Shown here: positions 42,504-51,679 of the stretch, piece by piece
Position numbering within the stretch: position 1 is the stretch's first letter
Layout: each line of letters opens with the position of its first letter
Assembly: GCF_946886105.1 (NCBI RefSeq)
Contig: NZ_CAMPHV010000010.1
Span: 62,001 to 126,000 of the forward strand
Origin: an uncultured Pseudomonas sp.
GTDB taxonomy: Bacteria; Pseudomonadota; Gammaproteobacteria; Pseudomonadales; Pseudomonadaceae
Length of the DNA: 64,000 bases
Reading direction: 5' to 3'
The notes under the pieces: model-generated
The model's input: the letters and a program-made list of their open reading frames with translations, nothing else
Told to the model about the DNA's origin: nothing
The model's database searches: none
Made by a program: the position numbers and the translations under genes

Positions 42504-43628
42504 CTACTTAACCGCTTTCAACACCACGAACTTCGGCGTCGCCGCCACCTGCTCGACGCCGCGGAACAGGCGTTTGAGCTTGGCGTGGTAGCCCAGGTGG
42601 CGGTTGCCGACTATCCAGAGTTCGCCGCCTTTGACCAGGGCCGCGCGGGCTTGCTGGAACATACGCCAGGCGAGGAAGTCGCCGACCACTTGCTGCTGAT
42701 GGAACGGCGGGTTGCACAGCACCAGGTCCAGCGAATCTTCCGCCTGTTCGGCCAGGCCGTCGCCGGCGCGGATTTCCACTGGGCGCTCGCCGAGTGCGGC
42801 GCGCCAGTTTTCCTTGGCCGATTGCACGGCCATATAGGACTCGTCGACCAGGGTCAGTTCGGCCTGGGGGCTGCCCAGGGCGTAGGCGATGCCGAGTACG
42901 CCGTTGCCGCAGCCGAGGTCGGCGACGCGAATGCGGCTAAGGTGCTTCGGCAGGTGCGGGAGGAAGGCGCGGGTGCCGATGTCCAGGCCTTCGCGGCAGA
43001 ACAGGTTGGCGTGGTTGAGCAGGTCCAGCGGCGGTTGTTCCAGGCGATAGCGCGTTGGGTAGGGCGATACGGGAGCTGGTTTGGCTTCTGGGGTGGCGAA
43101 CAGCAGGCGGGCTTTTTTCACCGCCAGGGAGGCCTGCATCGGGCCGATGTATTTTTCCAGCAGGTCGCCGGCGGCGCGCGGCAGGTGTTTGATCATGGCC
43201 GCGGCCATTACCTGGGCGCCTGGCGCGAGCTGGCCATGCAGGCGGATCAGTTGTTCTTCGAGCAGCGCCAGGGTCTTGGGTACGCGGATCAGCACCAGGT
43301 CGAAGGGGCTCTGGGCGGCTTCGCTGGCCGGGACGAAGGTCAACGCATCGGCGGCCAGCCGGTTGCGCGTCAGATTGGCCGTGAGTGCCAGATAGCCCAG
43401 GTGCGAATCGCCGCTGCTGGTCACGTCGGCCCGGCCGAGCAGATTGCCGGCCAGGGCGCCGAAATTGTCGTTGAGCAGCAGCACCCGTGCGTCCGCGGGC
43501 AGGCCCTGCTGATGCAGATGGTTGAGCAGATACTCATCGGCGGCGTCAAAGGCTTGAAGCGGTTCGCCCTGTTGCTCGGGATGGCGGATCAGATCGAGCT
43601 GGGCAAAAGGCGTAACGAATATAGGCAT
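42504..43628 (-). CDS. rlmG: 23S rRNA (guanine-1835-N2)-methyltransferase RlmG
   Basis: 374 residues from the ATG at 43628, the usual RlmG length. An N-terminal inactive methyltransferase-like domain (LLLNDNFGALAGNL) precedes the catalytic domain with the SAM site VADLGCGNGVLGIAYAL and the LVLCNPPFHQQQ (NPPF) motif of N2-guanine methyltransferases. It methylates G1835 of 23S rRNA. Upstream frame extends far but lacks a domain or start support. Confidence 0.93.
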   Translation of the reverse strand: MPIFVTPFAQLDLIRHPEQQGEPLQAFDAADEYLLNHLHQQGLPADARVLLLNDNFGALAGNLLGRADVTSSGDSHLGYLALTANLTRNRLAADALTFVPASEAAQSPFDLVLIRVPKTLALLEEQLIRLHGQLAPGAQVMAAAMIKHLPRAAGDLLEKYIGPMQASLAVKKARLLFATPEAKPAPVSPYPTRYRLEQPPLDLLNHANLFCREGLDIGTRAFLPHLPKHLSRIRVADLGCGNGVLGIAYALGSPQAELTLVDESYMAVQSAKENWRAALGERPVEIRAGDGLAEQAEDSLDLVLCNPPFHQQQVVGDFLAWRMFQQARAALVKGGELWIVGNRHLGYHAKLKRLFRGVEQVAATPKFVVLKAVK

Positions 43629-43676
43629 ATGGGCTGCTGGTGTTTGTGGAGGGGGCTTTGCGCGACACTGGCATAG

Positions 43677-43778
43677 CAGGCCGTTGAAAACTACCTGCGT
43701 TGGCCCTCTTGATAAAAGAGAGGGGGCGTTAAAAACAGGCTTGTCTTGCCTGCCTCGCCTACGTTTTTCAACGGCCTG
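43677..43778. repeat. Complete CCGTTGAAAA palindromic repeat
   Basis: caggccgttgaaaactacct on the left and cgtttttcaacggcctg on the right, with a short internal hairpin (ccctctt / agaggg). Related copies: half at 603-649 and a compact one at 50544-50605. A fragment also resembles it near 14650. Confidence 0.88.
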
Positions 43779-43811
43779 ATAGGCACGCGGCAAACCGGAT
43801 GGGAGTGAAGT

Positions 43812-44588
43812 ATGACCGCCAGCGAAGACAAGTTCACCCGGCAGATCCTCGACAGTGTGCATGTCTGGTCGAGCAAGCTGTTCAGCCTGCGCTGTTCGCG
43901 GGATCCGACGTTTCGTTTCCGCGCCGGCCAGTTCGCCCGCCTGGGCGTGGAAAAGGCCGACGGCGGCGTGGTCTGGCGGCCCTATTCGATGGTCTCGGCG
44001 CCGCATGACGAGTTCCTCGAATTCTTTTCCATTGTGGTGCCCGGCGGCGAGTTCACCTCCGAGTTGAGCCGCCTGCGCGCCGGCGACAGCCTGTTGGTCG
44101 AAAGGCAGGCGTATGGCTTTCTCACCCTCGACCGCTTCGTTGGCGGCCGCGACCTGTGGCTGCTGGCCAGCGGAACTGGCCTGGCGCCGTTTCTCTCGAT
44201 TCTGCAGGACTTCGAAGCCTGGCAGCGCTTCGAGCGTATCGTGCTGGTCTACAGCGCCCGCACCGCCAGTGAGCTGGCCTATCAGCCGTTGATCCGGGGG
44301 CTGGGCCGGCAGCCGCACCTGGCCGAGTACGCCGACCGCCTGCGGTATTTGCCGCTGCTCACCCGCGAGCGGGCGCCCGGTTGTTTGCATGGGCGTATCA
44401 CCACCTTGCTGGAAAGCGGCGAGTTGGAGCACGCCGCTGGCCTGACCCTGAGCCCCGAACATTCGCGTCTGATGCTCTGCGGCAATCCGCAGATGATCGA
44501 TGACACCCGCGCATTGTTGAAACGCCGGGACTTGCACTTGAGCCTCAGCCGCCGGCCGGGCCAGGTGGCGGTGGAGAATTATTGGTGA
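43812..44588 (+). CDS. fpr: Ferredoxin/flavodoxin-NADP+ reductase
   Basis: 258 residues. FAD site WRPYSMVSAPHDEFLEFF (RxYS type), then LASGTGLAPFLSIL for the pyrophosphate and RLMLCGNPQMIDD near the nicotinamide site, ending VENYW with the aromatic C-terminal residue that stacks on the flavin. It passes electrons between NADPH and ferredoxin or flavodoxin, in biosynthesis or oxidative stress. It overlaps the convergent kinase gene by 10 bases. Confidence 0.92.
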   Translation: MTASEDKFTRQILDSVHVWSSKLFSLRCSRDPTFRFRAGQFARLGVEKADGGVVWRPYSMVSAPHDEFLEFFSIVVPGGEFTSELSRLRAGDSLLVERQAYGFLTLDRFVGGRDLWLLASGTGLAPFLSILQDFEAWQRFERIVLVYSARTASELAYQPLIRGLGRQPHLAEYADRLRYLPLLTRERAPGCLHGRITTLLESGELEHAAGLTLSPEHSRLMLCGNPQMIDDTRALLKRRDLHLSLSRRPGQVAVENYW

Positions 44589-47050
44589 GGCGCGGGCGGC
44601 GCAGGGTCCGTATCGGGTTCGGCGGCGTCTGGCGCGGCGATGTCCGGTGCGACGACGCCCGACGCATCGGCGCCCGACGTATTCGGCTGGGGCTCGAGGG
44701 CGGTCGGTGCGCATAGCGGCAAGCGGATCGCGAAACGCACGCCCCAGCCCAGTTGGCTGGCGACTTCCAGCTTGCCGCCGAGCACGCCGGTGACCAGGTT
44801 GTGCACGATATTCAAACCCAAGCCGCTGCCGCCCTGACCCAGGCGGGTGGTGAAGAACGGATCGAAGATCCGCGGCAGGTTCTCGGGGGAGATGCCGTGG
44901 CCGTTGTCGGAGAGCGTCAATTCGATCCAGCCGTTTTCATAGGGGAACGCATAGAGTCCGATCTTGCCGTGTTCCAGGCCGCTGAGACCATGGATCAGGG
45001 CGTTATTGATCAGGTTCACCAGCACCTGGCCGAGGGCGCCGGGATAGCTGTCCAGCTCGATGCTGTCGTCGATATTGCTGTCGATCACGAAGGGGGTTTT
45101 CTTCAGCGTCGGGCCCAGGGTGATAAGGATTTCCTTGACCACTTCGCTGAGCTGGAAGGTGCGCCGTTGGGCGCTGGCCTGGTCGACCGCGACCTGTTTG
45201 AAGCTGGTGATCAGTTCGCTGGCACGGCGCAGGTTGCGCACCAGGATGTCGGTGGCGGTCTTGTTGTCCTGCAGGAATTTATCCAGCATCGAGCGCTTGA
45301 GCGCGCCGGCGCCGACCGCCGCGGCGATGTCGCGGCTGTAGTCCTCCAGGGTGCTGGCGGCCATCAGGCTGTTGCCGACCGGGGTGTTGAGTTCGTGGGC
45401 GATGCCGGCGACCAGCGAGCCCAAGGCCGCGAGCTTTTCGCTCTGCACCAGTTCGTTCTGCGCGTGCTGCAGGGTGCCCATGGCCTTGCTCAATTCCACG
45501 TTGCTGCGGCTCAGCGCTTCGGTGCGCTCATTGACCCGTTGTTCCAGGCTGGCGTTCAGCTCGCGGTAGGCCAGCTCGGCGCGTTTCTGCTCGGTGACGT
45601 CGATATCCATGCTGACGAACTGCTGGCTGCCGTCCGCGGCCGGGATGCTGAAGGTGGTGGTCAGCACATAGATGTGTCGATCGGGGCTGAGCTTCAGTTC
45701 GCTGAGATAAGGGCCGACCGGGATGCCTTTGGCCGCCTCGCCGAGGCTGGCGAGAAACATTGCCTGCTGCCCGGGGGTGTGGAACAGCTGATCGAGGGTT
45801 TTGCCCAGCGCATCGTCGCGGGCGATCCCGTAGATATTCTCGCTGGCATGGTTCCACAGCAACACGCGGCCATCGGCATCGAACCAGCGCACCGCGACGT
45901 TGGGCGTGTATTCCAGCGTGGCGAGCAGGCGGTCCTCGCTTTCGTGCAGGCTCTTGGCGGTATCGAGCAGCGCCTGTTCGCGCTCATGGATGGCCGCAAC
46001 CATGCGTTGCAGGCTGCTGCGCAGGATATTCAGCTCGCGGATATGGCTGCTTTCCATGGGCAGGTCGTAGTTGCCGTTGGCGATTTCGCCGACGTGCCGG
46101 GTGAACTGCGAAATGCGCCGCGCCAGCGACCAGCTGGTGCTGCCGGCGATCACCAGGGCCGCGGCCAGGGCCAGGCCGAAGGCGATCAGGATGCGCCGCC
46201 AGGTGGTGTCGATCAGTTCGTGGGCGACCTCCTGTGGTTGCGCCACCAGTACCTGCCAGTCCGGGCCCTCGACCTGGCGCGCCAGGCCGAGCAGTTGCTC
46301 GCCGGCAAAACTGAAGGAACGCACCGAAGGGTCATGCAGCACTTGCAGGTGGCCGAGGTTGAGCTGCTGGCCGGCCTGGGTGTCCTGGGAGTCGGCGATC
46401 AATTGGTGTTGGCGGTCGAGGATGCGGATCTGCAGGCTGCCATCCTGGCTCAGTTGGCGCGCCAGTTCGGGCAGCGGGCTGATCGCCACTTCGCCGACCA
46501 GGATGCGCTGGTCCACCGGCTGGGCGAGGGCCACTGCGAGGCGCGCGCTGATGGTCGACAGAAAACTGTTGGACCATACGCCTTGCCTGCTCGTCTGCGC
46601 CTGGCGCACGAAGTCGCGGGCGGAGATATCCAGGCCGAACAGGTTCTGGCGCAGCCCGCGTTTGCTCGCGGGCAGGCCGATGGCGTCGACCCGGCCGTCG
46701 TTGTCGGTGAGGTAGATGGCTTCGTAGAAGTCCGAGGTGTCGGCATAGGTGTCGAGCAGGGTCTGGATCTGTGCCGAGTCGAGTTGCGGGTTGCTGAGGA
46801 ACAGCTGGGCCAGGGAACCGAGCTCGCGGTTGGCGATATTGAAGTGTCGTTCCAGCTGGCGCGCGATCGAGTCGGCGGCGAAGCCCTGGCGGGTCTCCAC
46901 GTCCTGCAGCATCAGTGGTTCGTAGTACAGGCGGAACAACAGGCCCAGGGTCAGCACCGGAATGCAGGCGACCAGCACGAAACGGCTGGCCAGGGTCAGC
47001 AGCAACGGACGGCTGCGGCGCCGCTTAGTCGAGGCTGCGGAAGCGCCCAT
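44579..47050 (-). CDS. Large membrane sensor histidine kinase (Cache-like/HAMP/PAS)
   Basis: 823 residues. Membrane helix at about 20-42; periplasmic Cache-like region to about 285 (YEAIYLTDNDGRVDAIG); second helix at 288-308; HAMP; a PAS domain at about 372-490 (NVAVRWFDADGRVLLWNHAS); coiled coil; phosphoacceptor region LVAGIAHELNTPVGN (His near 552) and an ATPase domain with LVNLINNALIHG, LSDNGHGI and GQGGSGLGLNIVHNL. The HELNTP box marks the class without a classical HisKA. Its start overlaps the binding-protein stop by 26 bases, so ligand-bound protein and kinase probably work as a pair. The tail is Pro/Asp/Ala-rich. Confidence 0.9.
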   Translation of the reverse strand: MGASAASTKRRRSRPLLLTLASRFVLVACIPVLTLGLLFRLYYEPLMLQDVETRQGFAADSIARQLERHFNIANRELGSLAQLFLSNPQLDSAQIQTLLDTYADTSDFYEAIYLTDNDGRVDAIGLPASKRGLRQNLFGLDISARDFVRQAQTSRQGVWSNSFLSTISARLAVALAQPVDQRILVGEVAISPLPELARQLSQDGSLQIRILDRQHQLIADSQDTQAGQQLNLGHLQVLHDPSVRSFSFAGEQLLGLARQVEGPDWQVLVAQPQEVAHELIDTTWRRILIAFGLALAAALVIAGSTSWSLARRISQFTRHVGEIANGNYDLPMESSHIRELNILRSSLQRMVAAIHEREQALLDTAKSLHESEDRLLATLEYTPNVAVRWFDADGRVLLWNHASENIYGIARDDALGKTLDQLFHTPGQQAMFLASLGEAAKGIPVGPYLSELKLSPDRHIYVLTTTFSIPAADGSQQFVSMDIDVTEQKRAELAYRELNASLEQRVNERTEALSRSNVELSKAMGTLQHAQNELVQSEKLAALGSLVAGIAHELNTPVGNSLMAASTLEDYSRDIAAAVGAGALKRSMLDKFLQDNKTATDILVRNLRRASELITSFKQVAVDQASAQRRTFQLSEVVKEILITLGPTLKKTPFVIDSNIDDSIELDSYPGALGQVLVNLINNALIHGLSGLEHGKIGLYAFPYENGWIELTLSDNGHGISPENLPRIFDPFFTTRLGQGGSGLGLNIVHNLVTGVLGGKLEVASQLGWGVRFAIRLPLCAPTALEPQPNTSGADASGVVAPDIAAPDAAEPDTDPAPPAPHQ

Positions 47051-48167
47051 CGCGCACCACCATGGGATAGAGACGGTTATCGCTGTCGCCGAAATCGTCG
47101 AAAACGATCGGCCGCTGTAAGCCGTGGAACCGGCGGATGCGCAGCAAGGCCTGCTTGGGTTGTTCGCCGGGCAAGCGTTGGCGCAGGGCCGAGATCAATA
47201 CGCGGGTGGCGTTGTAGGTGGTGATCGCCGCGGTGTCGACGCCCTGGTTGAAGCGGGCCTGGTAGTGCTGTTCGAACTCGAGGAACTCGTGCGACTGGTC
47301 GTTCAGGTCGAAGGCCTGCGCGGTGAGGATGCCTTCCACCGCGCGTCCGCCCATTTCCAGCAGGGCGTCGGCCGCGGCCCAGCCCGGCGTGGCGAGCTTG
47401 ATCTGCGGGCTGCGTTGGCGCAAATGGGTGGCCAACAGGGCGGTATCCAGGGCGCTGCTGATTACCACCACCGCCGCGGGTTGGTTGGCCAGGGCGCGTT
47501 GCGCCAGGTCGACGAAATCGGTGTCGCGGTCGCGGCTGAACTCCACCACCAGGTCCACCTCGCCGCCGGCTGCACGCAGATGATCGGTGAAGTCGGCGAG
47601 CCAGGGACGGGTGAAACTGTGGTTGCTCAGCTCGACGATCACGTTGACCCGTTGCACGCCGTATTGCCGCTGCAGGTGGGTGACGATATCGCGGGCGTCC
47701 GGGTTCTCGTGGCTGAGGATGCGGAAGAACTGGTCGTCACGCCCGGCCAGCAAGGGGCTCAGCGGTGTGCCGCCCATCAACAGAATGCCGGCCGCGGTGA
47801 ACTGCGGGGCCAGTTGTTCGGCGATGGTGCTGGTCATCGGCCCCAGCGCGGCATCCACCCGGGAGGCGATCAACTCCGCCGCCACTTGCTTGGCGCGCTC
47901 GGGGTCGGAAGCGTCGTCGCGAAACAGCAGCTCGATGCGCCGGCCCTGGACGCCACCGGTGGCATTGGCCTGTTCGACGGCCAGTTGCATGCCGTTGCGC
48001 CCGGCGATGCCCAGGCTGGCGCTGGGGCCGGAGACATCGACTATCACCCCCAGGCGCAGGGGTTGCGGCTCGCGGGTTTCGTCGTCGCAGGCGGCCAGCA
48101 GCAGGCCGGCGCAGAGCATCAGTACGCCAAGCGGTCGGTGGGGTGGGACGGTCGTGATCATGGCCAT
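47025..48167 (-). CDS. Branched-chain amino acid-type periplasmic binding lipoprotein
   Basis: 380 residues. Lipobox LCAGLLLAACDD after a short signal, then a type I two-lobed fold: LRLGVIVDVSGPSASLGIAGRNGMQLAVEQANATGG, IASRVDAALGPMTSTIAEQLAP and AAVVVISSALDTALLATHL. It resembles LivJ/LivK and the amide-sensing AmiC group. No transporter genes are adjacent; instead the gene overlaps a sensor kinase and follows a response regulator, so it is most likely the sensing subunit of that pathway. Confidence 0.88.
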   Translation of the reverse strand: MAMITTVPPHRPLGVLMLCAGLLLAACDDETREPQPLRLGVIVDVSGPSASLGIAGRNGMQLAVEQANATGGVQGRRIELLFRDDASDPERAKQVAAELIASRVDAALGPMTSTIAEQLAPQFTAAGILLMGGTPLSPLLAGRDDQFFRILSHENPDARDIVTHLQRQYGVQRVNVIVELSNHSFTRPWLADFTDHLRAAGGEVDLVVEFSRDRDTDFVDLAQRALANQPAAVVVISSALDTALLATHLRQRSPQIKLATPGWAAADALLEMGGRAVEGILTAQAFDLNDQSHEFLEFEQHYQARFNQGVDTAAITTYNATRVLISALRQRLPGEQPKQALLRIRRFHGLQRPIVFDDFGDSDNRLYPMVVRDGRFRSLD

Positions 48168-48273
48168 TGCGCACAGCTGTCGGGTGAGTGGGCACAGGCG
48201 CCGCCGCGAACGTGCGGGCGGGCCGCCGGTAAAGCCGCGCGCGCCCGGTTCGCCGACCAGGCGTCTGCCGCGT

Positions 48274-50493
48274 TCAAGCCTTGCCGGCGTCGATATAGCT
48301 CAGCAGCGCCGCCAGCTCGAGCGGCTTGGCGAACAGATAGCCCTGGCCCTCGTGGCAGCCCATCTGCTTGAGTACATTGGCCTGGGTTTCCTGTTCGATG
48401 CCTTCGGCGATCAACTCCAGTTGCAGGCTGCGGCCGAGCTGGACGATGGTTTCCACGATGCGCCGGCTGCCATCGCTTTGCTCCATGTGGTGGATGAAAC
48501 TGAGGTCGATCTTCAAGCGGTCGACATTCAATTGTTCGAGGTAACTGAGTGAGGAGAAACCGGTGCCGAAATCGTCGACGGCGATGCTTACGCCGAGCTG
48601 CTTGATGCGATCGAGCAGGTCGATCATGAAATCGGCTTCGAGCATGGCCACCGACTCGGTGATTTCCAATTCCAGGAGCCGGGGGTCGACGCCGCTGTCG
48701 TCGAGCGCGCGTGTCAGGGTCTCAAGGAAGTCGGGCTGACGGAACTGCGCCACCGACACGTTGACCGCCATGCGCAGCTTCAGGCCGCTGTGCTGGTTGA
48801 TCTGTTGCAGGTCGCGACAGGCGCTGCGCAGCACCCATTCGCCGAGGGCGACGATCAGCCCGGAGCTTTCCGCCAGAGGGATGAACTGCGCCGGCGAGAC
48901 GAACTGGCCGTCGTCCTTGCGCCAGCGCAACAGCGCTTCCATACCGATCAGCTGGCGTGTGCTCAGGCACACCTGGGGCTGGTAAACCACGAACAGCTGC
49001 TCGTGCTCGAAGGCGCTGCGCAATTCCTGCAACAGCTGCACGCGGGCGCGGGTTTCCATTTCCATGGCGCGGGTGAAATGGCTGATCTTGCCGCGCTCGT
49101 GTTGTTTGCCGTGCTTGAGCGCGATATTCGCCGCCTTCAGCGCCTCGCTGCCGCTGCCGTCGATCTGGTCCAGGCAGGTCAGACCGATGGTGGTGGTCAG
49201 GTTCTGGCTCAGATTGGCGAAGCACAGCGGTTGGTGGAACAGCCTGCCGAGGGTGTCGGCATTGGCCACCTGGTTGCTCGCGAGAATGCCGAACACATCG
49301 CCGGCCACCCGCGCCAGCAGGGTGCCGGTCGGCAGTTGCTGCTGCAAGCGCTCGACCACCGCGGCGAGCAGGGCGTCGCCGTGCTGATGGCCTAGGGTGT
49401 CGTTGAGTTCGGAGAAGCCGTCGATGTCGATCAGCGCCAGGGTGCTGTCGCCGGGGTTGGCGCCGGCCAGGGCGAAATCCAGGGCGTTGATCAGCGCCAG
49501 GCGGTTGGGAATGTGCAGCAATTGATCGTTATAGGCGTGATCCTTGAGCTGGCTGAGCAGCAGCACGTTGTCCAGGGTGACGATGATATTGCTGCAGAAC
49601 ACCTCCAGCAGTTGCCGGTCCAGTTCGCTCAACGGCCGTTCGGTTTGCAGGTAGGCGGCCATATGGTTATGACCCTGGCCGGGGAAGAACAGGGTGGTCG
49701 AATGGCTGCCGAACAGGTTGCGGCGTTCGTTCAGGGTCTGGCTCAGCGCCTGGGCAACGGCCTGGTTGGGGAGCTGGTCGAGTTGTTTGTCGATGCAGTC
49801 GGTCAGGCTGCCGGCAGCGGCCACGATCAAGGCATGGTCGGGCGACGATTGGTGGTCGTAGGCGCACACCACGCCCTCGGGCGGCAGGCCGAACAAGCCG
49901 CAGATCTGGGTGATGATGCCGGCGGCGAACTCGCTCACGCCTTGGCGCGCGAGCAGGTGGCTGCTGGCGCGGATCACCATGCCCAGGCCGCGCCGGCTGG
50001 TATTGATGGTGTGGATCTGGTCGTAGCTGCGGATCGCTGCGGTCAGCGCGGTGTACAGGCGGTTGCGGGTCAGTTCCGACTTGGTCTTGTAGTCGTTGAT
50101 GTCGTAGTCGCGGATCGCCTCCATCTCCGGGGCGTAGCCGGGCTGGCCGGTGCGCAGGATGATCCGCGCTTCGCTGTTGTGCAGTTCATCGCGGATGCGC
50201 CGCACCAGATGCAACCCGGCGTGTTCCGACTCCATCACCACGTCCAGCAGAATCACCGCCACCTGGGGTTGTTCGTTCAATATGTCGATGGCTTGGGTCG
50301 CCGAATAGGCATGCAGGAAGCTAAGGGGGCGTTCGAGGATCTCGGTATTGGCCAGCGCGAAGCAGGTGGACTGGTGCACGTCCTGGTCGTCGTCGACGAT
50401 CAGCACATACCAACAGGGCCCGGCATCGCTCTCGTCTTCAGGGCGGGCTTCATCGTCGAAAGAGAACAGCTCGTCTTCTGCTGAATCGCTCAT
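48274..50493 (-). CDS. Response regulator with DUF3369, degenerate GGDEF and EAL phosphodiesterase
   Basis: 739 residues from the ATG at 50493. Receiver domain (YVLIVDDDQDVHQ; phospho-acceptor in VAVILLDVVMES, near Asp84), DUF3369 at about 170-340, a GGDEF-like domain whose catalytic motif is AGDVF and so cannot cyclise GTP, and an EAL domain with intact motifs (GMEALLRWR, ELEITES, AVDDFGTGFSSLSYL, KIDLSFIH, AEGIE). It should hydrolyse c-di-GMP under control of phosphorylation, with the GGDEF-like part as a possible GTP sensor. It precedes the binding protein and kinase genes. Confidence 0.92.
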   Translation of the reverse strand: MSDSAEDELFSFDDEARPEDESDAGPCWYVLIVDDDQDVHQSTCFALANTEILERPLSFLHAYSATQAIDILNEQPQVAVILLDVVMESEHAGLHLVRRIRDELHNSEARIILRTGQPGYAPEMEAIRDYDINDYKTKSELTRNRLYTALTAAIRSYDQIHTINTSRRGLGMVIRASSHLLARQGVSEFAAGIITQICGLFGLPPEGVVCAYDHQSSPDHALIVAAAGSLTDCIDKQLDQLPNQAVAQALSQTLNERRNLFGSHSTTLFFPGQGHNHMAAYLQTERPLSELDRQLLEVFCSNIIVTLDNVLLLSQLKDHAYNDQLLHIPNRLALINALDFALAGANPGDSTLALIDIDGFSELNDTLGHQHGDALLAAVVERLQQQLPTGTLLARVAGDVFGILASNQVANADTLGRLFHQPLCFANLSQNLTTTIGLTCLDQIDGSGSEALKAANIALKHGKQHERGKISHFTRAMEMETRARVQLLQELRSAFEHEQLFVVYQPQVCLSTRQLIGMEALLRWRKDDGQFVSPAQFIPLAESSGLIVALGEWVLRSACRDLQQINQHSGLKLRMAVNVSVAQFRQPDFLETLTRALDDSGVDPRLLELEITESVAMLEADFMIDLLDRIKQLGVSIAVDDFGTGFSSLSYLEQLNVDRLKIDLSFIHHMEQSDGSRRIVETIVQLGRSLQLELIAEGIEQETQANVLKQMGCHEGQGYLFAKPLELAALLSYIDAGKA

Positions 50494-50543
50494 CTGTCGG
50501 CCTTGTAAGTTAGGGGTACGTCCGCTCCGGCCTTGGCGGCTAA

Positions 50544-50605
50544 CAGGCCGTTGAAAAACTACCTGCGTTGGCAAGACTGCGTCGCCTACGTTTTTCAACA
50601 GCCTG
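50544..50605. repeat. Compact CCGTTGAAAA palindromic repeat
   Basis: caggccgttgaaaaactacc on the left and cctacgtttttcaacagcctg on the right, with a shorter centre than the copy at 43677. It lies upstream of the DUF3369 regulator gene and could be in its leader. Confidence 0.88.
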
Positions 50606-50773
50606 CTAAGTTCTGCGGGTCTATTCGATCGCCCGCTTCCATGGCATGACAAGCGCGCTACCAGGCGTTGCCCGGTGCAACGTCTGGCAGCCCGCCGAGC
50701 CTATTTGTCAGTCTAGGTTAAAAATTCAGGCACATAGGCAAGTGCGTTCGACGGTTTGCGGACGATACGTGGC

Positions 50774-51187
50774 CTACAGGCGTTTTTGCGGGTCTTTGAG
50801 CAGGTCGCGGATTTCCCCGAGCAGCACTTCTTCCGGGCTCGGCGCAGGCGGCAGGCTGGGCGCCACGGCTTCTTCGCGCTTGAGGCGGTTGAGTGCTTTG
50901 ACCCCGACGAAGATGGCAAAGGCGACGATCACGAAGTCGATGACCGTCTGGATGAATTTGCCATAGGCCAGGGTGACCGCTGGCGTCTCGCCCGTGGCGG
51001 CCTTGAGGATGATGGCCAGGTCGGAGAAATCCACCCCGCCGATCAGCACACCCAGCGGCGGCATGATGATATCGCCGACGAAAGACGAGACTATTTTGCC
51101 GAACGCCGCGCCTATGATGATGCCGACAGCCATGTCGACCACGTTGCCCTTGACGGCGAAAGCCTTGAATTCACTGAGTATGTTCAT
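50774..51187 (-). CDS. mscL: Large-conductance mechanosensitive channel
   Basis: 137 residues from the ATG at 51187, with AAGGA upstream. MscL pattern: [44 protein letters not shown], two membrane helices and a C-terminal amphipathic bundle ([15 protein letters not shown]). The pentamer opens under membrane tension and releases solutes on osmotic downshock. Confidence 0.96.
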   Translation of the reverse strand: MNILSEFKAFAVKGNVVDMAVGIIIGAAFGKIVSSFVGDIIMPPLGVLIGGVDFSDLAIILKAATGETPAVTLAYGKFIQTVIDFVIVAFAIFVGVKALNRLKREEAVAPSLPPAPSPEEVLLGEIRDLLKDPQKRL

Positions 51188-51350
51188 GGAAATATCCTTG
51201 TGGGTGATGGTCGGCTGAGTGTAGGCCAGGGCCATGTCGATGCGGTAACGCGGCGCATCCGTCGGCGCCTGTGCGTGGCGGGACCGATGAGCCGCCCAGC
51301 GCCGGCAGACTGAGCTAGTCTCAAAGCTGGTTTACCAGGAGGACGCCGTT

Positions 51351-51599
51351 ATGCCATTGGAACATCACCCGCTCACTCGCGAGTTCCCCGAATTCAAACA
51401 GCAACTGCGCACCTTGGCCGCACGGGACGGGCATTTCGTCCGCATGGCCGATGAGTACGAGGCGCTCGACAAGCGCATCTATGAAGTGGAAAGCGGTCGC
51501 CTGGCGATGGACGAGGTCATGCTCCTCGGCCTGAAGATGCAACGTGTCAGTCTCAAGGACGATATCGCCACCTTGTTGAAAAACGGCGTGGACGGTTGA
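51351..51599 (+). CDS. DUF465 (YdcH-type) small protein, first copy
   Basis: 82 residues forming one helical hairpin: PLEHHPLTREFPEFKQQL, MADEYEALDKRIYEVESG and LGLKMQRVSLKDDIATLL. AGGAGG lies 9 bases before the ATG. It is a paralogue of the gene 80 bases downstream. Cytoplasmic, function unknown. Confidence 0.87.
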   Translation: MPLEHHPLTREFPEFKQQLRTLAARDGHFVRMADEYEALDKRIYEVESGRLAMDEVMLLGLKMQRVSLKDDIATLLKNGVDG

Positions 51600-51610
51600 T
51601 CCACCTGCTA

Positions 51611-51624
51611 TTGATCCTGATCAA
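51611..51624. promoter_or_regulatory. Perfect ANR/FNR box before the second DUF465 gene
   Basis: TTGATCCTGATCAA, an exact match to TTGAT-N4-ATCAA, 56 bases before the ATG. A -10-like TAGGCT at 51646-51651 would put the start near 51658 and the box centre close to -41, the class II activation position. It should switch on the downstream gene at low oxygen. Confidence 0.7.
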
Positions 51625-51679
51625 GGGGCGCGTTCGACGGGACGCTTAGGCTCGATGCATTCACTTTCAGGAGCGCCCC

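Noticed and set aside
43629..44714. Upstream extension of the rlmG frame to 44714
   Set aside because: The extension is antisense to the ferredoxin reductase gene and adds no domain. The ATG at 43628 gives the standard RlmG length.
44753..47224. An 823-codon open frame opposite the large sensor kinase
   Set aside because: Antisense shadow of a gene with all kinase motifs. The composition (Gln/Ala/Gly/Asp-rich) matches other shadow frames and no ribosome site was found.
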